A stretch of 64,000 nucleotides of DNA, from the NCBI GenBank assembly GCA_900177435.1, contig FXAI01000001.1, positions 166,039 through 230,038 of the forward strand, given 5' to 3'. Positions within the stretch are counted from its first letter, which is position 1, and each line of letters starts with the position of its first letter. Made by a program: the position numbers and the translations under genes. The stretch is from Alteromonadaceae bacterium Bs31. GTDB lineage: Bacteria > Pseudomonadota > Gammaproteobacteria > Pseudomonadales > Cellvibrionaceae. The notes under the pieces were generated by a model, which did no database searches, was not told where the DNA came from, and worked only from the letters and a program-made list of their open reading frames with translations. Positions 9,913 through 18,886 of the stretch are shown here, in pieces.

Positions 9913-10163
9913 GTTCAAAGCGGGGTTTATACCGCAATTTGTAGGGAGCATGTTCAGCGGTGGTCCGCCAGAGCGAGGAAGCCCTTCAAAACTCTTTCCC
10001 TGAATTAAAACCACTTATTCCCGAAGCTAAGGGCAATTGCTCCTTTGCTCCCAAGCCTCTAATAAGGCCTTCCGAATTAATCAAATATTTTCCATCGCTA
10101 TAACGCTTAATTATTTAGTGCGGTAATTCGCGCCACTTATTTGTGACGAGAGTCTCACTTTAA

Positions 10164-10191
10164 TTGGAAGTGCGTCACGATTGTGTATACT
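10164..10191 (+). promoter_or_regulatory. Candidate sigma70 promoter for the metalloprotease unit
   Basis: TTGGAA (10164-10169) and TATACT (10186-10191) are separated by 16 bases. The predicted start of transcription is near 10198, about 35 bases before the first gene. Confidence 0.55.
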
Positions 10192-10210
10192 TTGTGAGCT
10201 GGTTCACAAA
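10191..10210. promoter_or_regulatory. Crp/Vfr binding site, perfect TGTGA-N6-TCACA
   Basis: TGTGA at 10193-10197 and TCACA at 10204-10208 flank six bases, and the palindrome extends one base on each side to TTGTGA and TCACAA. It begins at the end of the -10 hexamer and covers the predicted start of transcription. Crp-type proteins bound there usually repress. The regulator itself is encoded at 6323-6958. An unlisted upstream promoter would turn this into an activator site. Confidence 0.7.
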
Positions 10211-10232
10211 AATGCAGTAATGAGGACGGTAA

Positions 10233-10448
10233 ATGCAGATGTTCACTTTTCGAGTTGGTTTTTCAGGGGTTCTAGTCGTGCTTGGAGCCTTACTTGTTTT
10301 TGCGATGACCACAGTTCCTGAAGACGTCATAGCTAAAAGGTCGGATGTACTCAACCCCCGTCTATTCGGTCCACATGAGATGCTGGCAGGTTATTCTGCC
10401 CGCTCTGCTGCACGGGACCATTTTGCTGCATCTTCTGTGGTTGTTTGA
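10233..10448 (+). CDS. Short single-pass membrane or secreted protein of unknown function
   Basis: 71 residues starting after a GAGGA ribosome site at good spacing. Residues 8-26 form one hydrophobic segment (VGFSGVLVVLGALLVFAMT), which could be an uncleaved anchor or signal sequence. The remaining 45 residues are polar with no recognised motif and no cysteine. It ends 15 bases before the metalloprotease start, so the two are very likely co-transcribed. It could be a membrane partner or inhibitor of the protease; nothing in the sequence proves this. I do not recognise a family. Confidence 0.6.
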   Translation: MQMFTFRVGFSGVLVVLGALLVFAMTTVPEDVIAKRSDVLNPRLFGPHEMLAGYSARSAARDHFAASSVVV

Positions 10449-10463
10449 GAAGAGGGGCGCAAT

Positions 10464-11777
10464 ATGATGAGCTATTCGTTTACCGCTCTTAGGAATCTCG
10501 TCATTTTTATTGCCGTATTCGGTCTTGCAGCAAGTGTCTTCGGGCAAAACAAAACAACGATAGACTTGCTCGTTCTCTACACGCCGGGAACAGCAGACGC
10601 CTACCAAGGCGATCCAAGTACAAGGTTTAATCATCTGGTGAATACCAGTAATCAGATTTATCGCGATAGCGGCTTAAACTTGCAACTGCGTATTGTACAC
10701 GCCGCAAAGGTGAGCTATTCGGATACCAACAGCGCTGAAACAGCATTAACGGATATGAGCTTCGCAGAAGACCCCGCGTTTGCCAAGGTTGCCGCAATGC
10801 GTGAGCAATATCAGGCAGATATGGTTGTTTTGTACCGCCCCTACCACGAGAGTCATGGCGGTTGCGGCATGGCTTGGGTGGGTGGTTCAGATACAGGAGG
10901 CGACTTTTCGGAGGCCTATATCAAAGATTATCAATTCAGTCAGGTAGCGGTGAATACCTGCGCGGACCATATTACCGCTCATGAACTGGGTCACAACCTG
11001 GGTCTGCATCATTCCCGTCGACAGGATGGCAGTGGTGGCACTACTGACTATGCACTCGGTTATGGTGAAGACAATGAATTTACCACCATTATGGCGTATT
11101 CATCTGAGTTCAATGTGGATTATTGGACCGGCAAGGTTTACAAATTTTCCAGCCCGAAGCTGGATTGCAATGGTAAGCCCTGCGGTGTGGATCGCAGCCA
11201 GCCTCAGGGTGCTGATGCTGCTTATGCTCTGGCATTAACTGCGCCTCAGGTTGCTGGCTTCTATGGCAGTGGAATCATGGTTGACCAAGCTGAACTCAAC
11301 AGTATTTATGAGCAATTACTTAGCGCAAAAGAAGTCTATGATCAGGCCTTGTTTGAACTTGATTTGAGCGAGCAACTTTTGTCAGAAACGAAAGAAGATG
11401 TACGTAGTGCGAAAAAAGCGCTGCAAAAAATGAAAAACGCTATGAAGAAGTCTTTGCTGGAGATGAAAGCCTTGGCTAAGCAGAAACAAAAAGCGCTGGA
11501 AAAAGCTCAACTGGAGAATGTAGCCCAACTAGCCAGTGATCAGCAAGCTCTGCAAGCTAAAATTAACGATGCGGCTTCGCAGTTGGCGCTTTCTGTGAGT
11601 GAGTATCGACTGATACGAGAAGACTTAGCGAGTGCTGCTGAAGAGTTAGCGGCGGCGAAGCAAAACTATGCCACTGCTTCAGCCGCTTTTGAGGTGCTTG
11701 AAAGTCAGTATGCCGGCCTGCTGGAAAGTGCTGGCGGCAGTTACTCGGGGTTTGAGCAACTGGCCAGCCATCATTAA
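10464..11777 (+). CDS. Secreted zinc metalloprotease (reprolysin/M12-like) with C-terminal coiled coil
   Basis: 437 residues. Residues 1-27 look like a signal peptide (hydrophobic core NLVIFIAVFGLAA). The catalytic domain, about 32-268, carries the metzincin zinc motif HELGHNLGLHH with ligands His173, His177 and His183 and catalytic Glu174, and the Met-turn IMAYS at Met210. Cys134, Cys166, Cys235 and Cys240 could form disulfides. There is no obvious propeptide between the signal and the domain. Residues 275-415 are a long charged Ala/Glu/Lys/Gln-rich coiled coil, unusual for this group. The last residues show no sorting signal. Substrate is unknown. It stops 3 bases from the convergent purD stop. 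Confidence 0.85.
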   Translation: MMSYSFTALRNLVIFIAVFGLAASVFGQNKTTIDLLVLYTPGTADAYQGDPSTRFNHLVNTSNQIYRDSGLNLQLRIVHAAKVSYSDTNSAETALTDMSFAEDPAFAKVAAMREQYQADMVVLYRPYHESHGGCGMAWVGGSDTGGDFSEAYIKDYQFSQVAVNTCADHITAHELGHNLGLHHSRRQDGSGGTTDYALGYGEDNEFTTIMAYSSEFNVDYWTGKVYKFSSPKLDCNGKPCGVDRSQPQGADAAYALALTAPQVAGFYGSGIMVDQAELNSIYEQLLSAKEVYDQALFELDLSEQLLSETKEDVRSAKKALQKMKNAMKKSLLEMKALAKQKQKALEKAQLENVAQLASDQQALQAKINDAASQLALSVSEYRLIREDLASAAEELAAAKQNYATASAAFEVLESQYAGLLESAGGSYSGFEQLASHH

Positions 11778-11780
11778 AGA

Positions 11781-13070
11781 TTATTTTTGTTGTTCCCTGG
11801 CAATTGCGCGGTAGCCAATATCCGTACGCATATAAACGCCATCCCACTGTATTTGTTTGGCCAGAGTGTAGGCATTTTGCTGAGCTTCGGTAACCGTATC
11901 GCCGAGCGCCGTTGCACAAAGCACGCGGCCACCGTTGGTTACCACTTTCCCGTTATTTAGAGTGGTGCCTGCATGGAAAATTTTAGCGTCCGCCGAGGTA
12001 TTGAGTTCCAGGCCACTAATGGCTCTTCCCTTTTCATAACTGCCTGGGTAGCCCCCTGCAGCCAGCACCACACCTACTGAAGGCCTGCTATCCCATTCGG
12101 TACTGCCATGCTTAAGGGTCTTGCTGATGGCCGCTTGGCACAATTCCACCAGGTCAGACTTGAGGCGCAGCATTATGGGTTGCGTTTCCGGGTCGCCAAA
12201 ACGGCAGTTATATTCAATCACTTTAGGTGAGCCATCGGCGCTAATCATCAAGCCCGCATAAAGAAAGCCTGTATAGCTGTTGCCTTCGGCAGCCATACCG
12301 CGAAGGGTTGGCATGATGACTTCTTCCATTATCCGCGTGTAAACTTCATCGCTTACCACCGGAGCGGGGGAGTAGGCGCCCATGCCACCAGTGTTCAAGC
12401 CTGTGTCTCCATTACCAGCACGTTTATGATCCTGGCTGGTGGCCATAGGTAGAACGTGCTCGCCATCTGCAATAACAATAAAGCTCGCTTCTTCTCCTTG
12501 CAGAAATTCTTCGATAACTACCCTGCAACCAGCATCGCCAAAGACGTTGCCGGATAGCATGTCTTTTACCGCCGCTTCAGCTGTTTGCAGGTCCTCCGCC
12601 ACGATTACACCTTTGCCGGCGGCGAGACCATCGGCTTTAACCACGATGGGGGCACCTTTTTCTCGAAGGTAGCTGAGCGCAGGCTCTAGTTCAGTAAAGC
12701 TCTGATAATCCCCGGTAGGAATATTGTGGCGCGCGAGGAAATCTTTGGTGAAAGATTTAGAGCCTTCCAGTTGGGCTGCACCCTTTGATGGGCCAAAGCA
12801 AGCGAGGCCCTGCTGCTCAAACTTATCGACAATGCCCTCAACCAGAGGCGCTTCAGGGCCAACAATGCTAAGCCCGATATTCTGTGATTTGGCAAATGCT
12901 ATAAGAGCATCGAAATCCATAATGTCTATGTCGACGTTTTGTATATTCCTTTCTGTGGCTGTTCCCGCATTACCGGGTGCAACAAAAACAGTTTTTACTT
13001 TTTCGCTTTGCGCAGCCTTCCACGCAAGGGCGTGTTCACGCCCACCGGAGCCAATAATTAATACGTTCAT
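11781..13070 (-). CDS. purD: Phosphoribosylamine-glycine ligase
   Basis: An ATP-grasp enzyme joining glycine to phosphoribosylamine in purine synthesis. The 429-residue product starts MNVLIIGSGGREHALAWK, the classic GARS N-terminal dinucleotide fold. It contains GPEAPLVEGIVD, the ATP-grasp loop KADGLAAGKGVIVA, and the GGMGAYSPAPV and EYNCRFGDPETQP metal and substrate motifs. It lies downstream of purH on the same strand with a terminator between them, so some independent or read-through expression is likely. Confidence 0.96.
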   Translation of the reverse strand: MNVLIIGSGGREHALAWKAAQSEKVKTVFVAPGNAGTATERNIQNVDIDIMDFDALIAFAKSQNIGLSIVGPEAPLVEGIVDKFEQQGLACFGPSKGAAQLEGSKSFTKDFLARHNIPTGDYQSFTELEPALSYLREKGAPIVVKADGLAAGKGVIVAEDLQTAEAAVKDMLSGNVFGDAGCRVVIEEFLQGEEASFIVIADGEHVLPMATSQDHKRAGNGDTGLNTGGMGAYSPAPVVSDEVYTRIMEEVIMPTLRGMAAEGNSYTGFLYAGLMISADGSPKVIEYNCRFGDPETQPIMLRLKSDLVELCQAAISKTLKHGSTEWDSRPSVGVVLAAGGYPGSYEKGRAISGLELNTSADAKIFHAGTTLNNGKVVTNGGRVLCATALGDTVTEAQQNAYTLAKQIQWDGVYMRTDIGYRAIAREQQK

Positions 13071-13119
13071 TATTCTCTTTTATTTATGAGTGATGTTCCC
13101 CTGCTTGCACATGAGAACG

Positions 13120-13147
13120 AAAAAAGAGCTTGTTAATGCTAACGAGC
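13120..13147 (-). terminator. Rho-independent terminator after purH
   Basis: Reading the minus strand, an 8-bp stem (GCTCGTTA / TAACAAGC, one G-T pair) with a GCAT loop is followed by TCTTTTTT. It lies between the purH stop and the purD start. Confidence 0.75.
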
Positions 13148-13187
13148 CTCTCTCTGTTAGGCAGAATCAAGCGCCCACCAGGTTGGG

Positions 13188-14765
13188 TTAGTGCCTGAAG
13201 TGCCTCATGCGAGTAAATACCATCGCCATGCCATGCTCATCTGCTGCAGCTATCACTTCGTCGTCGCGCATGGAGCCGCCGGGTTCAATGACCGCAGTGA
13301 TGCCAACACCGGCAGCGTTGTCGATGCCGTCTCTGAAGGGAAAGAATGCATCGGAGGCCATTACAGAGCCTTTTACTTCAAAGCCCGCATGCTCTGCTTT
13401 TATGGCAGCTATGCGAGCAGAGTTTACCCGGCTCATCTGTCCTGCACCAACACCGATGGTTTGATTGTTCTTGGCGTAGACAATGGCGTTGGATTTCACC
13501 ATTTTTGCCACATTCCAGGCGAATAATAAATCGCGAACTTCGTCTTCAGTGGGGGTGCGCTGAGTGACCACTTCGAGATCCTGTGCAGTAATAAAACCGT
13601 CGTCACGATCTTGAATGAGCAGCCCGCCAGTCACGCGTTTAAAGTCTAAAGAGGCTTGCTGTTGCTGATCCCATGGGCCACATTCCAGCAGACGAACGTT
13701 TTTCTTGGCGGCGACAGCTTCGCTTGCCTGTGCACTTATGGCGGGCGCGATGATGACCTCTACAAATTGTTTATCGACAATAGCCTGGGCGGTTTCTGCA
13801 TCCAGTTCCCTGTTGAAGGCGATAATGCCGCCAAAAGCTGATTCAGGATCTGTTGCAAAAGCTTTTTCGTAGGCTAGCAGGATATTTTCGCCGAGTGCGA
13901 CACCACAAGGGTTAGCGTGCTTAACAATAACGCAAGCTGGCTCGGAAAACTGTTTAACGGTTTCCAGAGCTGCGTCAGTATCTGCCACATTGTTGAAGGA
14001 CAGCTCCTTTCCCTGCAATTGCTTTGCGCTCGTAACACTGGCTTTTGTGTAGCCGCTCTCTTTATAGAACGCTGCTTTTTGATGGGGGTTCTCCCCATAG
14101 CGCATGCTCTGGAGTTTTTCGAACTGTAAATTGAAGGTGCGAGGAAATAATTCTTCACCAGGGCTAACCTGCTGGCCCAGGTAATTGGCGATGGCGCCAT
14201 CGTAAGCAGAAGTGTGCTCGAAAGCTTGAACAGATAAATCAAAGCGGGTTTCTTTTCCGAGTGCGCCGTCATTTGACTGCATCTCTTCGAGAACTTTTTC
14301 ATAGCTGCTCGCGTTAACGACAATAGCGACATCTTTGAAGTTTTTCGCTGCCGCACGCACCATGGTTGGCCCGCCGATATCGATATTTTCAATAGCAGTA
14401 GGCAAATCACACTCGGGGTTTGCTACAGTTTTCTCAAAGGGGTAGAGGTTAACGACTACCATATCGATAGGCTTGATGCCGTGCTCTTCCATCACTGCGT
14501 CGTCTGTGCCACGCCGGGCCAGAATTCCACCGTGTACTTTCGGGTGAAGGGTTTTTACCCGGCCGGCCATCATTTCGGGAAAGCCGGTGTAATCCGAGAT
14601 TTCCGTAGCGGCAATGCCGCTGTCGTTCAATAACTTATAGGTGCCACCGGTGGAAAGGATTTCAACGCCCATGCCCTGTAATGTCTGGGCGAATTCAACT
14701 ATGCCAGTTTTATCTGAAACGCTGATAAGAGCGCGGCGAATGGTGACGAGTTCAAGGTTTGTCAT
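13188..14765 (-). CDS. purH: Bifunctional AICAR formyltransferase / IMP cyclohydrolase
   Basis: Catalyses the last two steps of IMP synthesis. The 525-residue product has the N-terminal IMP cyclohydrolase (MGS-like) domain with [20 protein letters not shown] and [13 protein letters not shown], and the C-terminal formyltransferase domain with RYGENPHQ and [10 protein letters not shown] (the Lys-His pair of the active site). It ends MRHFRH as usual. Length is standard. Upstream of it a hairpin separates it from fis. Confidence 0.96.
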   Translation of the reverse strand: MTNLELVTIRRALISVSDKTGIVEFAQTLQGMGVEILSTGGTYKLLNDSGIAATEISDYTGFPEMMAGRVKTLHPKVHGGILARRGTDDAVMEEHGIKPIDMVVVNLYPFEKTVANPECDLPTAIENIDIGGPTMVRAAAKNFKDVAIVVNASSYEKVLEEMQSNDGALGKETRFDLSVQAFEHTSAYDGAIANYLGQQVSPGEELFPRTFNLQFEKLQSMRYGENPHQKAAFYKESGYTKASVTSAKQLQGKELSFNNVADTDAALETVKQFSEPACVIVKHANPCGVALGENILLAYEKAFATDPESAFGGIIAFNRELDAETAQAIVDKQFVEVIIAPAISAQASEAVAAKKNVRLLECGPWDQQQQASLDFKRVTGGLLIQDRDDGFITAQDLEVVTQRTPTEDEVRDLLFAWNVAKMVKSNAIVYAKNNQTIGVGAGQMSRVNSARIAAIKAEHAGFEVKGSVMASDAFFPFRDGIDNAAGVGITAVIEPGGSMRDDEVIAAADEHGMAMVFTRMRHFRH

Positions 14766-14805
14766 GGATTGATAACTACCTTTAGTAGAGACTATTTAAA
14801 TAGAA

Positions 14806-14826
14806 AAGCCGCAAAGCTTGCGGCTT
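14806..14826 (-). terminator. Hairpin terminator after dusB-fis
   Basis: A perfect 9-bp stem, AAGCCGCAA / TTGCGGCTT, around a 3-base loop, followed on the minus strand by TTCTATTT. It lies between the fis stop and the purH start and probably ends the dusB-fis transcript. Confidence 0.65.
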
Positions 14827-14915
14827 AAAGTATACAGACTACAGGGCGCAGAACCTTGCGACGGCAGAGTTCTCAACTATCCCAATTGTAGTATTTTCGA
14901 AATAAAATATTTTGA

Positions 14916-15227
14916 TTAAAGCAAACCGTATTGCTTTAGCTTCTTGCGCAATGTACCGCGGTTTAAGCCGAGTACATGTGCTGCGCGCGTCTGGTTATGG
15001 CGAGTGTACTTCATAACCACTTCAAGCATTGGAGCTTCAACTTCAGCGAGAACCATGTCGTAGACATCGCTCACTTCCTGGCCTTCCAGGTGCTGGAAGT
15101 AGTTGGAGACTGCTAGTTCAACACTGTCCCTCAAAGAAGGCTGCTGGGAGCCATAATTCTCTCCGTTAACAGGCTGGCTGGTAAACTCTCTTGCGCCTTC
15201 TCTAAGAAGCGTATCCGCTGTGTTCAT
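14916..15227 (-). CDS. fis: DNA-binding protein Fis
   Basis: A nucleoid protein that bends DNA and controls rRNA, recombination and growth-phase genes. The 103-residue product has the N-terminal beta-hairpin region and the C-terminal helix-turn-helix [24 protein letters not shown] region (residues 80-103, typical NtrC-like form). It is a few residues longer than the 98-residue enteric protein. The ATG overlaps the dusB TGA stop (ATGA), so translation is coupled, as in other gammaproteobacteria. Confidence 0.95.
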   Translation of the reverse strand: MNTADTLLREGAREFTSQPVNGENYGSQQPSLRDSVELAVSNYFQHLEGQEVSDVYDMVLAEVEAPMLEVVMKYTRHNQTRAAHVLGLNRGTLRKKLKQYGLL

Positions 15228-16216
15228 GCTACATTTTCCTCATGTGATTTCGGCCGGCTTAAAAAAGCCACAACGGCCTCAGTTTGTGATTGTGATGTGT
15301 TTAAAGTGTTAAAGTGTTTGAGAAACTTTTTAGCGCTTGCTGATTCCCCCAGGTACCAGCGCACGTGCTTGCGCGCAATGCGAGCGCCCTTTATTTCTCC
15401 GTAAAATTCTGTCAGCTCCTTTAAATGCCTGGATACTGTTTTTAGCTTGTGATCCAAGCTGATGTCACTACAGCGCTCGGCTGTTGCCAGGTAATGATTA
15501 ATTTGTTTGAAAATCCAGGGGGCTCCTAAGGCGGATCGCCCAATCATTAAGGCTGCCGCACCTGTATTCTCAAGTACCTGCTTTGCTTTTTCTGGGCTGT
15601 CGATATCACCATTTGCAATTACCGGGATAGATACTTGCCCAACAATCTCTGCAATGGTGTCATATTCTGCCTGCCCTTCGAAACGACACGCTCTCGTTCT
15701 TCCATGCACGGTCAGTGCCTGGATGCCGCATTGCTCGGCTATGCCGGCAATACGCGTACCATTGCGTTCATCCGGCGACCATCCGGTGCGGGTTTTTAGC
15801 GTGACTGGAACATCCACACTATTCACCACTGCAGTAAGAATGTCTGCTACCAATGATTCATTTTGCAAAAGTGCTGACCCCGCCAGCTTTTTACATACTT
15901 TCTTCGCCGGGCAGCCCATGTTGATATCGATGATTTGAGCCCCCAGCTCAACGGCCTGCTTTGCGGCCTCCGCCATCATTGCCGGTTCACTTCCAGCAAT
16001 TTGGATGCTTACCGGTTGGTGCTCCTGTTTGAGAGAGGCCAAGCGGCCCTGGGTCTTACTGCTCTTCCACAAGCGCACATCGCTGGTGACCATTTCAGAT
16101 GTGGCAAGGCCTGCTCCGTGCTCGCGGCACAAGCGACGGAACGGCGCATCCGTAACGCCCGCCATGGGTGCCAATACGCAAGAGCTATCAATTTTGAACG
16201 GGCCTATTTGGAACAA
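15224..16216 (-). CDS. dusB: tRNA-dihydrouridine synthase B
   Basis: An FMN enzyme that reduces uridines in the tRNA D-loop. The product has [26 protein letters not shown] (with the catalytic Cys in NMGCP), TGWSPDERN and VIANGDI, in TIM-barrel order. The frame extends upstream to 16315 with no ATG. I chose the TTG at 16216 because GGGGGAG lies six bases before it and [10 protein letters not shown] then fits the family start, giving 330 residues. The 99 bases upstream are open but encode nothing family-like. It forms an operon with fis. Confidence 0.92.
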   Translation of the reverse strand: MFQIGPFKIDSSCVLAPMAGVTDAPFRRLCREHGAGLATSEMVTSDVRLWKSSKTQGRLASLKQEHQPVSIQIAGSEPAMMAEAAKQAVELGAQIIDINMGCPAKKVCKKLAGSALLQNESLVADILTAVVNSVDVPVTLKTRTGWSPDERNGTRIAGIAEQCGIQALTVHGRTRACRFEGQAEYDTIAEIVGQVSIPVIANGDIDSPEKAKQVLENTGAAALMIGRSALGAPWIFKQINHYLATAERCSDISLDHKLKTVSRHLKELTEFYGEIKGARIARKHVRWYLGESASAKKFLKHFNTLNTSQSQTEAVVAFLSRPKSHEENVA

Positions 16217-16484
16217 ACGATTCTCCCCCAAGAATTGCTTGTATGTACATCGTGTGTGCAATCCAGGTGCACAATAGCTGCGCTCGCCATGAGTGCTCAG
16301 GCTAATTGAGGCCAAGCATTGGAAAGCGCTTGGTTCAATGGCGGATCTCAGTGCGGCTTATTATCTGAGAGCCTTTTACTGCTCCCGAGAAAGGGTGGCT
16401 ATGATACCTAAGCTTGGACATATTGGGAATGCACTAATTAACCAGATTGGTCAAAAAAATAGCAATTATTTTGACTGATTTTGT

Positions 16485-17852
16485 TTAATTCGCAATAACG
16501 ATGCGGTAGCCCACCGCCTGAGGGCCGGGATCGGTGATTTCCAGCGCAATGTGAATGGGTTGTTTGCTTGGCATGCTGTTCTTGCCCGCCATTTCTCCAC
16601 CCAAGTATTCGGAGGGTACAAAGCGGCGAGCGGCGATAGCTTTGTTCTGCACATCGGTAAAAATCAGGTCTAGAGACGGGAAGCTTTGCGCAAACGGTGC
16701 TGCATTTTGGAGCACTGCGTCAACTACTAATGCATTGCTTTGTTTCGGGTGGCTGCGCACCACGAGGTTAACTGCATGAATATTGGCGCGATCCTGCAGC
16801 GGGGGTAACTGGCAGCCGAATAGGCTGCATACCACTGCGTAATAGGCTCTATAGGGCTCTGTTTTATTGAGCTTGTTGAACTGCAACCAGCTGATTTGTG
16901 CAAAAAGCAGCACAGCCATCACGGTGCTAGCGGGAACCCACAGCCATTTTGATTCCCAAAATGTGTTTACGGTTTTGTAGGAGAATTCTACCGGCTCTGG
17001 TTCAATTGACTGTATAAATTGATGTGAAGGCGAGTGGCCATTTCGGTAATCATCCTCCGCGATGGTCTCAAGTTCCTCCAAGGATGGTTCCACCGCGGTG
17101 AAAACAGGCTCGTGAAAGCCGGTTTTACTCATCTCTTCTTCTAACTCATATTGCAGCTCTTCGGTATTGAGGTTTTCATAGCCGTCATTTATTTCAGCCT
17201 CCTCAACCGCAGCATGGATGCCGCTAGGGGTATATCCATCATCGCTGAATGGCGCGCCGGGATAATTGGCTATATCGTCGTCGCTGATTGCTGTTTGTGT
17301 GCCAGTATCTTTGCGGAAAGTTGGCAGGTCTTCTTCATCATCAGATGACTCCAGTAAGTCCAGCGCCCAGGAATCGTCGCTCTTCTCTTCGTCATCATCA
17401 CTTTCGTGGATAATTTCGCGCTCAAACAGGTTTGAGTCCTGAGAGCCAAAGGTTTTGCTGTAAAGGATGTTGTCATTAAAGTCTGCATCTGAATTTGTTG
17501 TATCGGTGTCGGTATCGATATCATCCAAAGGCATGTCGTCGCTAATCAGAATGTCGTCGTCATCCGAGGGCATGGATTTAGCGCTTGTTACAGGACTTAC
17601 TGCTTTTTTATTCGCTGCAGTTTTGGGTTTGTTTGTGAGTGCCTTGTTGTGCGCCTTAGCTTTTGCAGCTGGTTTAGCCGTTTGAGTGGTTGTTGTATTG
17701 TCGGCGCTGTGCTCGCTAACCAGGTGGTCTTTGGCGTTGAAGATATTCAAGCAGGAGCCACAGCGCACCGCACCCTTGGCAGACTTTAGGTGTGCTTCGG
17801 TGATCCGGAAGGATGTATGGCATTTGGGGCAGCGAGTGATGTTGTCTGCCAT
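16485..17852 (-). CDS. Zinc-ribbon and DUF3426 single-pass membrane protein
   Basis: 455 residues. The N-terminus is an MJ0042-type zinc ribbon with two CxxC pairs (CPKCHTSF and CGSCLNIF, residues about 8-30). A long acidic, Asp/Glu/Ser-rich linker follows to about residue 280. One membrane segment lies near 305-325 (WLWVPASTVMAVLLFAQIS). The last 120 residues match DUF3426, a periplasmic beta domain. A frame opens at 17912, but MADNITRCPKC at 17852 is the family start. Function is unknown. It lies between prmA and dusB as in Pseudomonas. Confidence 0.85.
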   Translation of the reverse strand: MADNITRCPKCHTSFRITEAHLKSAKGAVRCGSCLNIFNAKDHLVSEHSADNTTTTQTAKPAAKAKAHNKALTNKPKTAANKKAVSPVTSAKSMPSDDDDILISDDMPLDDIDTDTDTTNSDADFNDNILYSKTFGSQDSNLFEREIIHESDDDEEKSDDSWALDLLESSDDEEDLPTFRKDTGTQTAISDDDIANYPGAPFSDDGYTPSGIHAAVEEAEINDGYENLNTEELQYELEEEMSKTGFHEPVFTAVEPSLEELETIAEDDYRNGHSPSHQFIQSIEPEPVEFSYKTVNTFWESKWLWVPASTVMAVLLFAQISWLQFNKLNKTEPYRAYYAVVCSLFGCQLPPLQDRANIHAVNLVVRSHPKQSNALVVDAVLQNAAPFAQSFPSLDLIFTDVQNKAIAARRFVPSEYLGGEMAGKNSMPSKQPIHIALEITDPGPQAVGYRIVIAN

Positions 17853-17994
17853 AGTTAGGCTATTCCTAGAATCTTCATTAAGTTGCAGCGCTAATTTGCT
17901 ATCAAATATCAATTTATAAGGAGTTTATACCCAAGCTGTCACAGCGTAAATTGGAGATGCGAAATTATCGTGATAAGTTGACTGTTGTGTTAAT

Positions 17995-18882
17995 TCATTT
18001 TTTTGTCGCGATAATACAAATCCATTCTTCTTTCTGCTTAACATTGTCAATGCTGACCCAAGGCCTATAAGCCTGTTCGATTGAGCTTAGTTGCGTTGCC
18101 AGTACGCCTGAGAGGCAGAGTTTGCCGCCAGGCTGGAGCCTTTCGCATAATGCTTCCGCCAGCTCTACCAGAGGCCCTGCCAGGATGTTTGCGAGCACAG
18201 TTTGCGCTTGGTGATTCGGGCATGCATCTGGGAAATATACAGGAAAGCTGTCTTTCACCAGATTGTTTCGGGCTAAATTCTCCTGGCTTGCCAATAGTGC
18301 TTGAGGATCGATATCGACACCAATAGCCTTTTTTGCTCCTAGCAAGAGCGCGGCGATGCCAAGTATTCCGGAGCCGCAGCCATAATCGATAACCGTCTGC
18401 CCGCTCATCTTTTGACTCGCCAGCCACTGTAAGCAAAGGAAGGTGGTTGGGTGAGTGCCTGTCCCGAATGCCAGGCCGGGGTCGAGCATAAGATTGACAG
18501 CCTCTGGCTGTGGTGGTTCTGCCCAACTGGGACAAATCCAGAGGTTTTTTGCACATTCGATGGGCTGGTAGTGAGCCATCCACTCGCGCTCCCAGTCTCT
18601 GTCCTCTATCTGGTGCCAGTGGGCGTCCAGTTTTTCTTCCGCGCCTGCTGATAAGGATTGTTGCAGTTCATTCAGCGTGCTTTCCGTGTCTATGTCTGCT
18701 TCAAACAGCCCTGTTACCCGCGTGTCCTGCCAGAGGGGCGTTTCTCCTAAGGCGGGCTCGAATATGGGTTGGTCGGCGTTGTCTTGCAAGGTAACAGCCA
18801 GCGCACCACAAACAAGAAGAGCGTCCTCCAGTTGTGGCGCGAGTGTCCGTGAGCTGTTAACCCGAAGTTGCAGCCAGGGCAT
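17995..18882 (-). CDS. prmA: Ribosomal protein L11 methyltransferase
   Basis: Adds methyl groups from SAM to L11. The 295-residue product starts MPWLQLRVNSS as in the family, has the LDPGLAFGTGTHPTT substrate/SAM motif, the SAM loop VIDYGCGSGILGIAAL, the acidic VDIDPQAL, and the NILAGPLVELA motif. It follows accC by 4 bases, so it is co-transcribed with accBC. Confidence 0.95.
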   Translation of the reverse strand: MPWLQLRVNSSRTLAPQLEDALLVCGALAVTLQDNADQPIFEPALGETPLWQDTRVTGLFEADIDTESTLNELQQSLSAGAEEKLDAHWHQIEDRDWEREWMAHYQPIECAKNLWICPSWAEPPQPEAVNLMLDPGLAFGTGTHPTTFLCLQWLASQKMSGQTVIDYGCGSGILGIAALLLGAKKAIGVDIDPQALLASQENLARNNLVKDSFPVYFPDACPNHQAQTVLANILAGPLVELAEALCERLQPGGKLCLSGVLATQLSSIEQAYRPWVSIDNVKQKEEWICIIATKK

Positions 18883-18886
18883 AAGG

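Larger units (their letters stand above)
9913..10232. other. Intergenic region upstream of the metalloprotease unit
   Basis: 320 bases. The first 250 show only weak imperfect stems near 9920-9935 and 9958-9970 that could end the ATPase transcript. The last 70 hold a promoter and a Crp/Vfr site, listed separately. No coding frame was supported. Confidence 0.6.

Noticed and set aside
10142-10158. Second Crp-like site, TGTGA then CTCAC
   Set aside because: The half sites GTGA and TCAC are 8 bases apart instead of 6, so the dimer geometry is wrong.
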